This document shows positions 21,236 through 31,300 of a stretch of 33,131 nt of DNA, one piece after another; position 1 is the stretch's first letter; every line of letters begins with the position of its first letter. This DNA is from Chara braunii. Taxonomy: Eukaryota; Streptophyta; Charophyceae; Charales; Characeae. The translations under genes and the position numbers were made by a program. Below the pieces are notes generated by a model. The model ran no database searches, was not told the origin of the DNA, and was given only the letters and a program-made list of their open reading frames with translations. Location of the stretch: contig BFEA01000610.1 of assembly GCA_003427395.1 (NCBI GenBank), positions 562,250-595,380 of the forward strand, written 5' to 3'.

Positions 21236-21496
21236 TGACGTACCCAACGCAAAACTACAAAGAAAAAAAAAACCGAGATAGTCAAGTTGGCTGTAACAAA
21301 AAAACAGAGGAAGCGTAAGATTAAAGAAGCCGTCAGAAAGGTGCAGATCATAGAAAAAAGAGAAAACAAACAGAGCCGACAGGATAGACGCAGCGGAGCA
21401 AAGAAACGCTTAGGGGTTAAAAAGAGGACAACTAAGAAAAAGCGAAGCAAGAATGAAAAGCGAAAGAAAGGCGTCCGGGCAAGACAAAGAGGATGA
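21236..21496 (+). pseudogene. Very basic integrase tail after an in-frame TGA
   Basis: The integrase frame resumes after TGA 21236 and stays open to 21496. It is dominated by Lys and Arg (for example KKRTTKKKRSKNEKRKKG), a nuclear-localisation-like or chromatin/nucleic-acid-binding tail. No chromodomain aromatic cage was recognised. Confidence 0.6.
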
Positions 21497-22720
21497 TCTT
21501 GGGTTGATAGGTAGTGATTAGGAGTCAACAATTTTCCACATTCTTCCTTCATACACCAAGATCGCTCGCCGGGGATGTCGAGAATTGGGGGGGGGGGCTG
21601 CTGTCGGGCGGCTCCAATCCTACGCCGCCCTTTACTTCCTTTGTAACGGCACGCAACGAGACCTCGCTTGACATTATTTTTACCTGGACGGGACTCACCG
21701 ACCATGAGGCGGACCGACACTATGAACAACGGGGCTACCGACGATTACCGACTATGCGACGGAACGACACTCCGAAGAGCGGGGCGGTGACATCCTTGCT
21801 TGACATTATTTTTACCTGGCCGGGACTCACCGACCGTGAGGCAGACCGACGATGCGAACTAGGGGGCTACTTTACCTGACCGAGACTCACCAACCATGAG
21901 GCAGGCCGGCGCTACAGACAACGAGGTTACTGGCTATCGCCGACCATGCGACGAGTTAACACTACGAAGGACAGGGCCCGACGCTCAAGACTGGAGGGGG
22001 CCCGGGCGATAGAAGGCGAGTGGCGGACCGGTCTTTACCAAGAGGGCCGATTGATTTTCCTTCCAAGGGCGCGGTCCTGCTAGGGCGTAGGGTCCGCCTA
22101 GGCCCGAATAAGTGACGGGGCTAGTCCTTACCAAGAGGGCCCGGTCGATTTCCCCTTTAAGGGGCGGTACCACTAAGGCGTGGGGACCTCCTAGGCCCGG
22201 GCGAGTCTGGGACAGGCTCGGGAGCAGCCTCGGTACCAAGGCGTTGCAAAGAGCCCAGTTCCTGACAGGAAGGCCCTTTTCGCCGGGAGCTTTTCGGGGG
22301 TCCAAACAGGCTCGGGCACAGGCCCGGTACTGGGGCGCTGCAAGTTGCTGGCAGCCTCGGTGCACACAAGGGCCGAGGCTCATACCTTGAAGGGGGCCCG
22401 GCATAGCATTTAAGTCGAACCGGGCCCAGATCTGGGACACTTCTCACGTGCACAGGATAGGCGCACGGGACAGACGCACGGGAGACGAGCGGAGGAGAAC
22501 ACTGCGAGACATCACGCACGCACCGGCGAGGCGCGGACGGAGACCACATGCACGGAGACATCACGCACGGGCGGACGAGGCGTGCACGAAGATCACACGC
22601 ACGGGACATCACGCACGCACGGACAAGGGGGCCCACGGAGGCGACACGCAAGGGGAACTTTTTGCATGGAGAGATAGGCGTTCTGGCACGCGGGACAGGA
22701 GAGAGCACGGGTGAACAACG

Positions 22721-23060
22721 CGCACCTACACGCTCCCGCGCACAGAGGGAGAAAGCCGCGGGGCAGCCGTGTGCACCTGCGCGCTCCCGCCCACGGAGGG
22801 AGAGAGCCGCGAGGGAGCCGTGTGCACATGCTCGCTCCCGCGCACGGAAGGAGAGAGTCGCGGGGGAGCCGAGTGCACCTGCGCGCACTCGCGCACTACA
22901 AGGGAGAGCCGCGCGGGGACCCGCGCGCACCTGCTCACACCCACGCACTACAAGGGAGAGTCGCGAGGGAACAGCGCGCACCTGCGCACACCCGCGCACG
23001 ACAAGGGAGAGCGGCGAGCAGTTGCGCGCACCTGCGCGTACCCGCGTGCGGGGAGGTGAG
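22721..23060 (+). repeat. 51-bp minisatellite, about seven units
   Basis: The GCGCACCTGCGC phrase recurs at about 22721, 22772, 22823, 22874, 22925, 22977 and 23027, a 51-bp period. Each unit also holds CTCCCGCGCACGGAGGGAGA-like sequence. Because 51 is divisible by three, 17-residue repeats appear in every open frame on both strands. Confidence 0.88.
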
Positions 23061-23131
23061 AGTCGCGCAACTAAGCGTGTGCACTTCCGCATCTCCGCAC
23101 GCCTCGCACATCCACAAGTCGGAGAGGGGGG

Positions 23132-23593
23132 GGTATCGCCCGCCACCACGCGCACGTCTGCGCTCCATCGCTCAGCGCGCACGCTAGCGGGGATCAGGTT
23201 AGTGAACCTGCCGGCGCTAGTGCCCGCACCCGCTCACGAGCGGGAGTGAGCAGAGAGTCCACCGCGCAGTTGCGCGCGCCCCAGTGCACCAGCGGGAACA
23301 GGCAGGGAAGAGCGGTGTGCGGCAGCGTGTACGCCTATACACATCGGATCAAGAGAGGGGGAGGTATCGCCCGCCACCACGCGCACGTCTGTGCTCCATC
23401 CCTCAGCCCGCGCACTAGCGGGGATCAGGCTAATGAACCCGCGCGCGCTAGCGCCCGCACCCGCCCACGAGCGGGAGGGAGCAGAGAGTCCAGCGCGCAG
23501 CTGCGCGCGCCCCAGTGCACCAGCTAGAACAGGCAGGGAAGAGCGGTGCGCGGCAGCGCATACGCCTATACACATTGGATCAAGAGAGGGGGG
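23132..23593 (+). repeat. 231-bp tandem duplication
   Basis: GGTATCGCCCGCCACC starts at 23132 and again at 23363. The two 231-bp copies agree closely with scattered substitutions. Each copy ends in GATCAAGAGAGGGGG, a purine-rich stretch that could serve as a polypurine tract but lies too far from the 3' LTR start to be assigned confidently. Confidence 0.92.
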
Positions 23594-24047
23594 GGTCCGA
23601 ATCGGGCATGCACAACGGATCAAGGGTCACCAGTGGAACAGGCCGTCGACGAACTGTCAGATCATCAGTAGACTGGGCCCTGAGGTCTCAGACTGGACCC
23701 ACGCGGAACGGGTCGTCGAGCGTGGATGGGATACGGCGGTCGGACTCCGCAGGGAATACGGACGATCGGACGCGGTCGGTATGCAAGTGACTGAGCACAG
23801 TTGGGATTGGGGCCATTGGGCATAGTCGGATACAGGTCTCTGGACACATCTGGTTTAGTAGGGATCATGCCTTTGGGGCTCAGTCGAGACAACTGATAAG
23901 GGTGTGCGGGGCTTACACGAATCTCGAATGAACTGAGCCTTTGGAGCGAGGACGGGTCACGGATGAACTGAGCCTTTGGTGCACCGACAAATCATCGGAA
24001 GGGGGACGGACTTTGGGGCGCAGCGGGCCCACCGAAAGGAGTCGACT

Positions 24048-25027
24048 TGTCGGGGCGGGCACTCCGAAGGGGGCACCTTGTGAACCGGGCACTCCGAAGG
24101 GGGCACATTGTGAACCGGGCACTCCGAATGGGCACGTTAAGGACTGGGCATTTTGAAGAGGCGTTTTTCTTGAAGGGGCACGTTCTGAACCGGGCACCCC
24201 GAAGGGGCGCGCTCTGAGCTAGGCGTTCCGAAGAAGGACATTTGGAACCGGGCACTCCGAAGGGGGCACATTGTGAACCGGGCACTCCGAACGGGCACGT
24301 TGAGGACCGGGCATTCCGAAGAGGCGTTTTTCTCGAGGGGGTACACCCTGAACCAGGCCTTCCGAAGTGGCATTTTCCGAAGTGGGCTTTTGAAGAGGTA
24401 CTTCTGAAGCGGGTTTTTTGAACAGGTACTTTTGTGAAGCGGGTTCTCTGAAGAGGTACATCCTGAACTGGGCCTTCCGAAGGACTACGATCTGAACCGG
24501 GCCTACCGAGGAGGCACATTTTGAACGGGGCCTTCCGAAGCGGCGCACTCCGGGGAAGGCGATTGCGCGGAGGTATGGTTACAGTAGACCTAGAGCTCTC
24601 GCCCCGATGGGCAAGGGAGGCAACATCTGACACGGAGAGTTCCATTACGGTCCCTTGGGATCGACGGGCGTGATACAGGCGCCACCCTGTCGGGAGGAGG
24701 ATTAGACCACGGTTGTTGACTAGATCAGTGGGCACTCAGACAAATTTTTTCGGCATAGGGACGAGATGCATGGCAGAGGCTAGGACTAGTGTATCACATC
24801 CCATCATTTTGGACTGAATGGAACCACTTTATTTATTCCTTTCAGACAGTGCCTCGTGAGTCGTCGCGCATTCGTCTTAATCAGTTATGATCCTTGTTTT
24901 CGTGGATGTGGACTGACGTGATTTGTGCAGGTTACAGGAGCCCCGACCAGCCCTCCCGTGGGTGACAGACGAGGCGCGAGGTATAGGGTTGGCCGGTGTG
25001 CCGGCAGAGCCGTTCTACCGGTCGACA
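24048..25027 (+). mobile_element. 3' LTR of the Ty3/gypsy-type retrotransposon
   Basis: Begins TGTCG and ends CGACA, giving the standard TG...CA ends with a 5-bp terminal inverted repeat. Positions 24248-25027 align gap-free to the 5' LTR. Its left part contains an additional tandem copy: sequence at 24085-24190 repeats at 24248-24353 (163-bp shift). The LTR is therefore 980 bp against about 780 bp for the 5' copy. Degenerate ~33-bp subrepeats cover most of 24055-24560. A weak purine stretch, CCGAAAGGAG, just precedes it as candidate polypurine tract. The 3' flank begins CCGTC; I found no matching duplication at the 5' side. Confidence 0.9.
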
Positions 25028-25860
25028 CCGTCCTTCCTCTCCTCACTCTCTCTCTTCTCCTGGCTCCCAGTCCGGGTCCCCCGTCCTCCGACATGGTGGC
25101 CACGACGGTACTTCCTCCCCTGCCGCCCCCGACCCGGCCATCCTGGTGACCGTCCATGCTCCTAGCGCGACGACCGCCACGGGTCAGGCCCTCCTTTACT
25201 CTACGGGCGCAACCGCCCAGATTCCGGTCACTACAACCATGGTGTGAGGAAACCCGAGGAGGGGCCGCCTGTTCGCTATTGATGCCAGAGGCAGCGACGT
25301 CTTTCACCCGCCGTGCCCTCTTCATAGGTCCTCAGCGGCGATTAGGGGTTCTGGGGATGATATGTCTGGCATACCCCCACTTTAGAGCATGAAGGCGAAA
25401 CCCTTATCTGCACACTGAAATAAAATGAAAATAAATAAGGGTAAAATGAGTTGATTTGTCCTGCAGATCTCACATATGAGTCGAAGCCCCCTCTCAGGGT
25501 CTTCCCTGCGACATCTCAGATTGGTAGGGGTGCAAGCGAGATTTACCTCACAGAAGGAGGGACTGACTTGTTGCTTAAAAAGAGAGGTGCTTTCACAAGT
25601 GGTGAATGTCACAATAGGAATAGTAAAATGACTGGCTTACTGAGACGTTTCCCGTATCAGTTACATGAGCAGAAACACATACCAAAGTTAGTGAAAACCC
25701 CATGGGCATCCTTGCAACTTGGCCCGATCAGACTTCCCCGTCCAGTTCAAGCCTCTCACTCGCTGCGCCGACCTTTTTTTTAAATCAAACGATCAACGAT
25801 GATAATAATGATTATAGTAATGAACAATAATATTCGTAATAAAATAATATGTGTAAGATC
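25028..25860. other. Right flank of the element, nothing recognised
   Basis: CT-rich then GC-rich sequence with a short Pro/Thr/Ala-rich frame (24996-25247) that starts inside the LTR, then unique sequence with no motif. AT-rich from about 25770. Confidence 0.5.
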
Positions 25861-27660
25861 AACGGACTGTCGACAGATTCAGACTGATAACCGTTGTTTC
25901 TTTCCCTGTGTTTCCATCCCATCTGCAAGTTCAGTATTCCTGGTCGCTTTGCCGTTTGTAAACAGGCGGTGATGGCGAGTGTACTCTCTCTCTCTCTCCC
26001 TCTGACGAGAGTCGGCCAATCCGAATTCAGTCTCTTTCTCTTGCGAGCCAAGGACCAGCAAGTTTGGATGCATAGTAGACTGTCATGCAGATTACTGAGC
26101 ACCAATGTATTATTCTTACCATGACAGTCATGAGTGCATTTGATTGCAGTGGAATCCACGTCCAATCCTCATTAATTTTGTCCTCTTCATTAGTGGGGAG
26201 GCCACCCGAGGAGCTGCCCATAAATCTTTAACCTTAACTCGTCGGACCACAGTTTTCACTGATCTGATCGAGTGATATTATCTAGATGCTTGACTTACCA
26301 AAAATTTTCAATGTACCTGGACAACCACCTGATCCAAGTTCCTTCCTCATGTGAACAGGGGTTACATTCTGAATGATGAGCAGTGCAAGACAACCACCTT
26401 CTTGATCTTCCGTGCTCTATGGCCCGACGCTCCCTTAGTCTGCTAGCTCAATCCAGAACGGGCCTGGACCTCGTCAAGGCCAGGTGCATGCAACAAAGAC
26501 CAAGGAAACTAGTTCTTTTGCACCCCGCTCACTCCCTATCCTCTCTCTTCATTGTCGTTCTCTCACACACACGCTCCCACTCTCTCCCTCTTTCAATCAC
26601 GTCCTGATACGCACAGCCCACCGAGACTCAGTTTATTCCCTCATATCTGAATGCACCTGGACGTTTCCTGAGGCAGGTGGATTAGTCTTTCCATGGGCGC
26701 TTTCCTGCCTCACTCCCTCTTGCACTTATCTTTCTTTGCATCACTTATCACATCCTCCTTTCCCTCTTTCTCTTTTACCTCTCCCTCTCGAACAGACCTT
26801 CTCTCACTCATTCTTGTGTAAGCACGCTCATGCTACTCACTGTTGGTTCGCTGTTCGCTGCCTCGCTGTCCTTTTTTGGCCCGTGTATGGGCCAACCCTC
26901 GTTTTCTCGTTCTCTCTCTCTCTGTCTCTCTGTCTGTCTGTGTTGCCTGTCTCTGTCTCTCTCTCTCTCTCGTTCTGTTCTCTCACTCTCGCTTTCTCTC
27001 TCCCATTGACAGTCTCGCTGACCTTCTCTCACCCATTTATTTGTGCGTCTAGGGCACAGATTCACACAAGGGCCGTGAGTGATATATCCAGTCGAAGGGT
27101 GGATTTGATGCAGAGAATTGACTGTGGTAATAATAATACAATATGATAATAATATGAATAGTATGAATAATAAAACGAATACCCTCTCTCACCCTCAGTT
27201 ACCGAACTGATTCATTCGTCAGATGAACTTGGTCGCACTCTCTACCAGGTTAATGGAAACGAATACACAGTCGTGTATCTCCATCTCTCCTTTGCTCACT
27301 ACTTCACATACTGCACACCTGCATAAGATCTCATTTGCTCACAAGCCTGAATTCGAGTGCTCCCGGACGAAATTTGATCCGGGCGTGTGCTATTCACAAG
27401 CGCGCCGCCTATCAATCATGTAATAATGCATACTTCCCCTGACCTTCACGTCGGTTCATGTATCCGGTCAGATGCACAGCCTGATGAAGCTCGATAATTG
27501 ACTCCCGTTCTTTTTTTTTTTGTCATTCTCACTCTCGTATGAGTGCATCCTCTTGTACTCTCTCTCACACTCAGGCATTGTCACACTCGCCCCCTTTTTT
27601 CTTCCTCGCACCAGTTTGCTCACTTGCTCCCAGATTTACACTCGATTACGGTGTCGAGCG
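25861..27660. other. Intergenic, pyrimidine-rich
   Basis: No gene supported. CT-rich tracts lie at 25985-26005, 26500-26600, 26735-26820 and especially 26910-27005, where CTCT alternates with CTGT. The 220-codon frame at 26484-27146 is Ser/Leu/Pro-rich, a product of this composition. A short AAT run is at 27127-27173. Confidence 0.6.
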
Positions 27661-28530
27661 CATCGGCCCTCGCGTGAACGAGGGCCCTCCCGGCCATGTC
27701 ACGTAGGAGTTACTCAACAAAACAAAACACGGAGACAACTTAGGGACAAAAGCGAAATAGTTTCCGCAAGCTGTCGAGATGGTGCGTGGTCGCGTCGTCC
27801 CTTTGCCGCTCTAGCCGGGTGCGCCAGCTGTACATCCCGTGGTCCCCTACGACAGGACAGGTTCCCGCGGGGAATAACCTTGCTTCCCTAAGGGGCTGTC
27901 ACCACCCTTGAGGGCATATCCCTACCGAGCTACCGACCCACGTACGAAAGCTTTAAAATGCAATTGCAGAGGTGGGTTGGCTGAGAGCGTTTGCTCGCAC
28001 GCTGTAGTATAGGTATACGAGAAATAAACGCCTGTTGAACCCGGACGCTGTTCGTCACTTAGGGCGCTGATCTCCTAAGGATGAAGCAAATGTCGATCGA
28101 CTAGGGTAATTCTTGATCAAGTAAAAAAAAACAAACAATTCAACCCTAATCCCATGCGTATCATACTCATCAGAATATATAACTTTTCAAAGCAATACAT
28201 ACACGGATAAATTTTACAGTCAGTCATTCCAACAATTAAAACGTAATACTTAACATGATTGATTTGGTCTGACGAAAAAGATCATGCTGTCTTACTTCCT
28301 CCTCGTCGCACGTGTAACCTCTTTTGTGTAAAGAGGACCTCTTAGATCTATTTACTCGATCTGAATTTGTTTTTGAAATTTTTTTTACTTGCCTTTCACA
28401 TAAAAGTCTAAAGATAACTTTAGACTGAAGAAATACATTTTTTTATTTTTTTACTTCCTATGTATTTACCCTTCAATGCCAAAGCATGATAGTGAAATCA
28501 TCGGGGTAATCCGAATACTATCCAGCCGGT
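27661..28530. other. Intergenic with LTR-like signals and hairpins
   Basis: 27665-27686 is a perfect 8-bp hairpin (GGCCCTCG/CGAGGGCC). From TGTCACCACCC at 27897 through TTTAAAA (27951) to AATAAA (28023) the order of signals resembles an LTR (TG start, TATA-like, polyadenylation-like), but no second copy, CA end or PBS is visible. AT-rich sequence follows, with hairpins at 28318-28336 (CCTCTTT/AAAGAGG) and 28405-28426 (AGTCTAAAG/CTTTAGACT, 4-base loop). Confidence 0.4.
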
Positions 28531-28667
28531 GGTCCTAACTACATAAAGTGTTTTTGTTTTTGTTTTTGAGATTACCTCGTGAAGTCATAATCATATGACT
28601 TCCTCGACGGGATTGGTCTATGCAAGAGGTTTTCTGGAATCTGAGTAAGATTTTCAGAAAACGGCGT

Positions 28668-29780
28668 CTAACCCTGGTAAATCTGTCGTCCTCCGTGCAC
28701 TTGTTCCTCCAACAAATCCAAACGCGCACGCTCGTCGTTGTCGAATACCAAGGTTGTCGCTCGCCCTCTTCGCATGATTCTAAAAATCTTAGTACCATAT
28801 AGGGAGGCCATCCGTGAGGCTAGTCTCCACACTATGACCCTGAAAGGCCGACTGAGTTCAAACAAGTGTCTGGTCTCAGTATCCCGGATCCGGATGATGC
28901 CGAAACGGTCTGTCGGACGAGGTAATCGTACTTGCAATGACTCTTGAGAGACATTGGAGATTACTCGCGCGGTGGAAATATAAGGTATATCCGAAAAACT
29001 CATCCTGAATCCGGGCCGTATTTGCCCGAAAATTCGTGCGAGTAATGGGAAAAAATCCCTCACCGTTTTGTAGAAGCCCAATGAAGCCAATTCATGCAGT
29101 AGGAGAATCGTCTCGAACCCGTAAAAGCTGCTCCGCTCCTCTGATAAGATCGACCCCATGTGTGTCGCGCACCAGAAGGTACCTCGAGCTCGTCATGTCG
29201 TGTCGTGCTCCAGGCATCTGCGTATCGGAACAAAAATTACATTAGTCGCGTAATCTTTCCTCGAGCTCGTCCTCCTTGTCTTGCCATGCATATTCAGAGA
29301 AAGGTTCAACTCGTAGAACCGCGAACCTGTTGGCTCGCACTCGCCTCGTATGGTATATTCCGAAGAAAGGTCCTTGTCGTTCGTTTAACCAAAGTACAGT
29401 GCGGACAAACGTAAACCTTATCTCTGGAATCTCATCCATTCGAGGGTTCAACTCGTACGGCTGCATCACAACCAGATTCATGCTGGCGAAATTACGTTCG
29501 GGCAGCGGCGACGCAAACTCATAGTGAAGATAGTCCAATCCAGCCCTTGATCTGAAAATAAGTCGTCTAGGGGGATTCCTCGCGCCGCTACCCCAGAATC
29601 GTGGAATATCCTTATCGGAGTATAGCTCGTACGGATTAAAGACAACCCGTCCCGCTCTTTCTAATCTCTCTCCATTTCGTTCAGGGGACTCAGTCCATTC
29701 TGCTGCTGCGTCACGATTGCGAAAAAGGTGACAGACCGTCGTTCTCGCAGCATATGAAAGACAAAAATGATTAAATTAAA
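28668..29780 (-). pseudogene. Broken coding relic related to the element's 5' ORFs (tentative)
   Basis: On the minus strand, from about 29780 downwards, a frame without a clear ATG runs to TAA near 29242, reopens in the same frame for about 48 codons, then coding-like sequence shifts into another frame with ATG at 29159 and ends at 28668 (163 codons). Composition is protein-like: Arg, Phe and Leu rich, with YELYSDKDIPRFW, FRVIVWRLASRMASLYG and ARLDLLEEQVHGG. The segment ERSSFYGFETILLLHELASL lines up with ORF 1 of the retroelement near 12695-12765 (same ER-x-Y start, LLL-x(2)-LA-x(2)-GF landmark). Product unknown; probably the decayed 5' part of another element. Confidence 0.45.
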
Positions 29781-31019
29781 GTTTTTGCCCCTGAACATTA
29801 TTCAGGCATCCATCTTCCTATCCAGATCGTGCTTCTTATGACGTGACCATCCACGAAAAGGGTGTCTAACTGCACTCTACTTGAACTTAGTATGACATGA
29901 ACTGGGCTGCTTATGACATCAGTTCCCCATATGTCGATGGGTCCTAATATGATCATCAAAAGGGTAAACTATAGCAGTTTCTCATTACGCAAAGTACCAA
30001 GAGCTTTGAGTCCGTCTGTGCAGACACTTCTGTCTATCCCCTAGAAGGTGGTCTGGGATACTCCTCCTCCTCGCCCCAGCACAAGACTCGGATCTCAGAA
30101 GTCGGGCCGTCTCCACTGAATCGGCATAGTACCCCCCCGCAAAGCGGTCCACTCTGAGTCGATACCAAGGCCGGCCCCTAAGGCAACGAACCCCCGCCCC
30201 AGATGCCTCCTATAAAAATAAAAAAACACCTACACGGCGGACAAGCAACTCCTGTCGCCTGACGTCAAGAGTAACTTAGACGAAAGAAAGAAAGAGCACA
30301 GAAAAGAAAGTCATTCAGACAGACGGGCATAGACGAAGAGGTCATTCGGGAAAGAACAGGTGACCTTGGGAGAAAATCTATGTCCATCCTGTTTTTTTCT
30401 TCTTTGTGATCGATTATTTTCCGTCGTCTTCTTTTCACTATAGTTTACACGCATCCACCAGCATAGAGATGAAAAGACAACCATTCTTTCACCATCGCCA
30501 CCCTCATCCATCTCAGTACGCATGCCATGCCTGCAATCAAACCAAGCCACAAAGTAGCCCACCATACAACCCTTTGCCATTGTCAGATTCTCCTTCACAC
30601 AGGCAAACACACACGTCCTTTTCCTTTCTAATGAACGTTCAAAGAACCAGGGTTAAGCAAGTGTGGGTTCACACAGGTATGAAGAGAACTGAATCAGGTT
30701 AACTGACTGACCACTGACCTTGAGTGAAGTAGTACGGTGCACTCAAGAAGACCGTATAAAATTACGCTCCTGTTGACGTGCGGTGGTCGTCTCTAGTCGT
30801 CACCAAAGTGATCGACACTACTCTCTTGCTGCGACCACCTGTCACAACACCCCCTCACTTACTTTTCAGTTAGTGCCACCACCAATTTGCTTCTGTCGTC
30901 ACTGCGTTATTGCGCCGTCAAATTCGTGCCACCTCAAATCCTCCACTCCAGTGGCACATTTTCTGCACCAAGGTCCGGTTGCCGCTCAATGTATAACTAT
31001 CACCGCTGGTAAGCTAGCG
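29781..31019. other. Intergenic, nothing recognised
   Basis: Unique sequence with no supported gene. A hairpin is visible at 30719-30747 (CTTGAGTG/CACTCAAG, 13-base loop). Confidence 0.5.
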
Positions 31020-31300
31020 TCGCCGCCGTAAAATTTTCACAGCGCTTTCGCCTCACCGTTAAAAAACCCGAAACTGCTGTCGTAAAATTTCGGCAGCGTA
31101 GAATTTCAACAGCACTTTCCCACTACCGCCGAGAAAACCGGAATCGCCGCAGTAAAATTTCGGCAGCACCTCGGTATCACCGCAGTAAAAACTTGTGCCG
31201 CCGCAACAGAAATTCAGCAGCACTTCGGCACCGCCGCAGTAAAAACCAGGACTGTCGCTGTAAAGTTTTGGCAGCACCTCCTCACTGTAGTGTGAAAATG
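31020..31300 (-). repeat. Degenerate ~55-bp tandem repeat
   Basis: The phrase GTAAAATTTCGGCAGC and variants recur near 31026, 31081, 31150, 31205 and 31260, followed each time by ACTTYS-CACCGCCG-like sequence and a GTAAAAA block. Spacing is mostly 55 bp, once about 69. On the minus strand it reads as an 18-residue repeat (FYCGG, VLLKF), which I take as incidental. Confidence 0.75.

Larger units (their letters stand above)
21497..24047 (+). other. GC-rich non-coding 3' region of the element
   Basis: About 2.5 kb between pol and the 3' LTR, made largely of tandem repeats. A ~130-bp unit starts at the TTGACATTATTTTTACCTGG phrase near 21668 and 21799, with a partial copy near 21870. An ~86-bp duplication occurs at about 22024-22110 and 22115-22205, followed by CACGCACG-rich sequence at 22440-22640, then the 51-bp and 231-bp repeats listed separately. 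Long frames on both strands here are by-products of repeats whose period is a multiple of three. I see no gene. Confidence 0.75.

Noticed and set aside
22157-23249. Long open frames on both strands (233 and 341 codons), Arg/Ala/Pro/Ser-rich
   Set aside because: They are by-products of the 51-bp and 231-bp repeats, periods divisible by three, in GC-rich DNA with few stops. Both strands are equally open.
23992-24735. 247-codon minus-strand frame with repeated CPV/RSARFT phrases (also 9871-10405)
   Set aside because: It is the complement of the ~33-bp LTR subrepeats. The repetition comes from the DNA repeat, not from a protein.
26484-27146. 220-codon Ser/Leu/Pro-rich frame
   Set aside because: It lies in CT-rich low-complexity DNA with no domain or conserved feature.
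27897-28100. Possible LTR (TG start, TATA-like, AATAAA)
   Set aside because: No partner copy, no CA terminus followed by a PBS, no target-site duplication. Mentioned only as a resemblance.
28165-28180. Minus-strand CTGATGAG resembling a second hammerhead core
   Set aside because: No stem II and no GAAA follow at the required distance.
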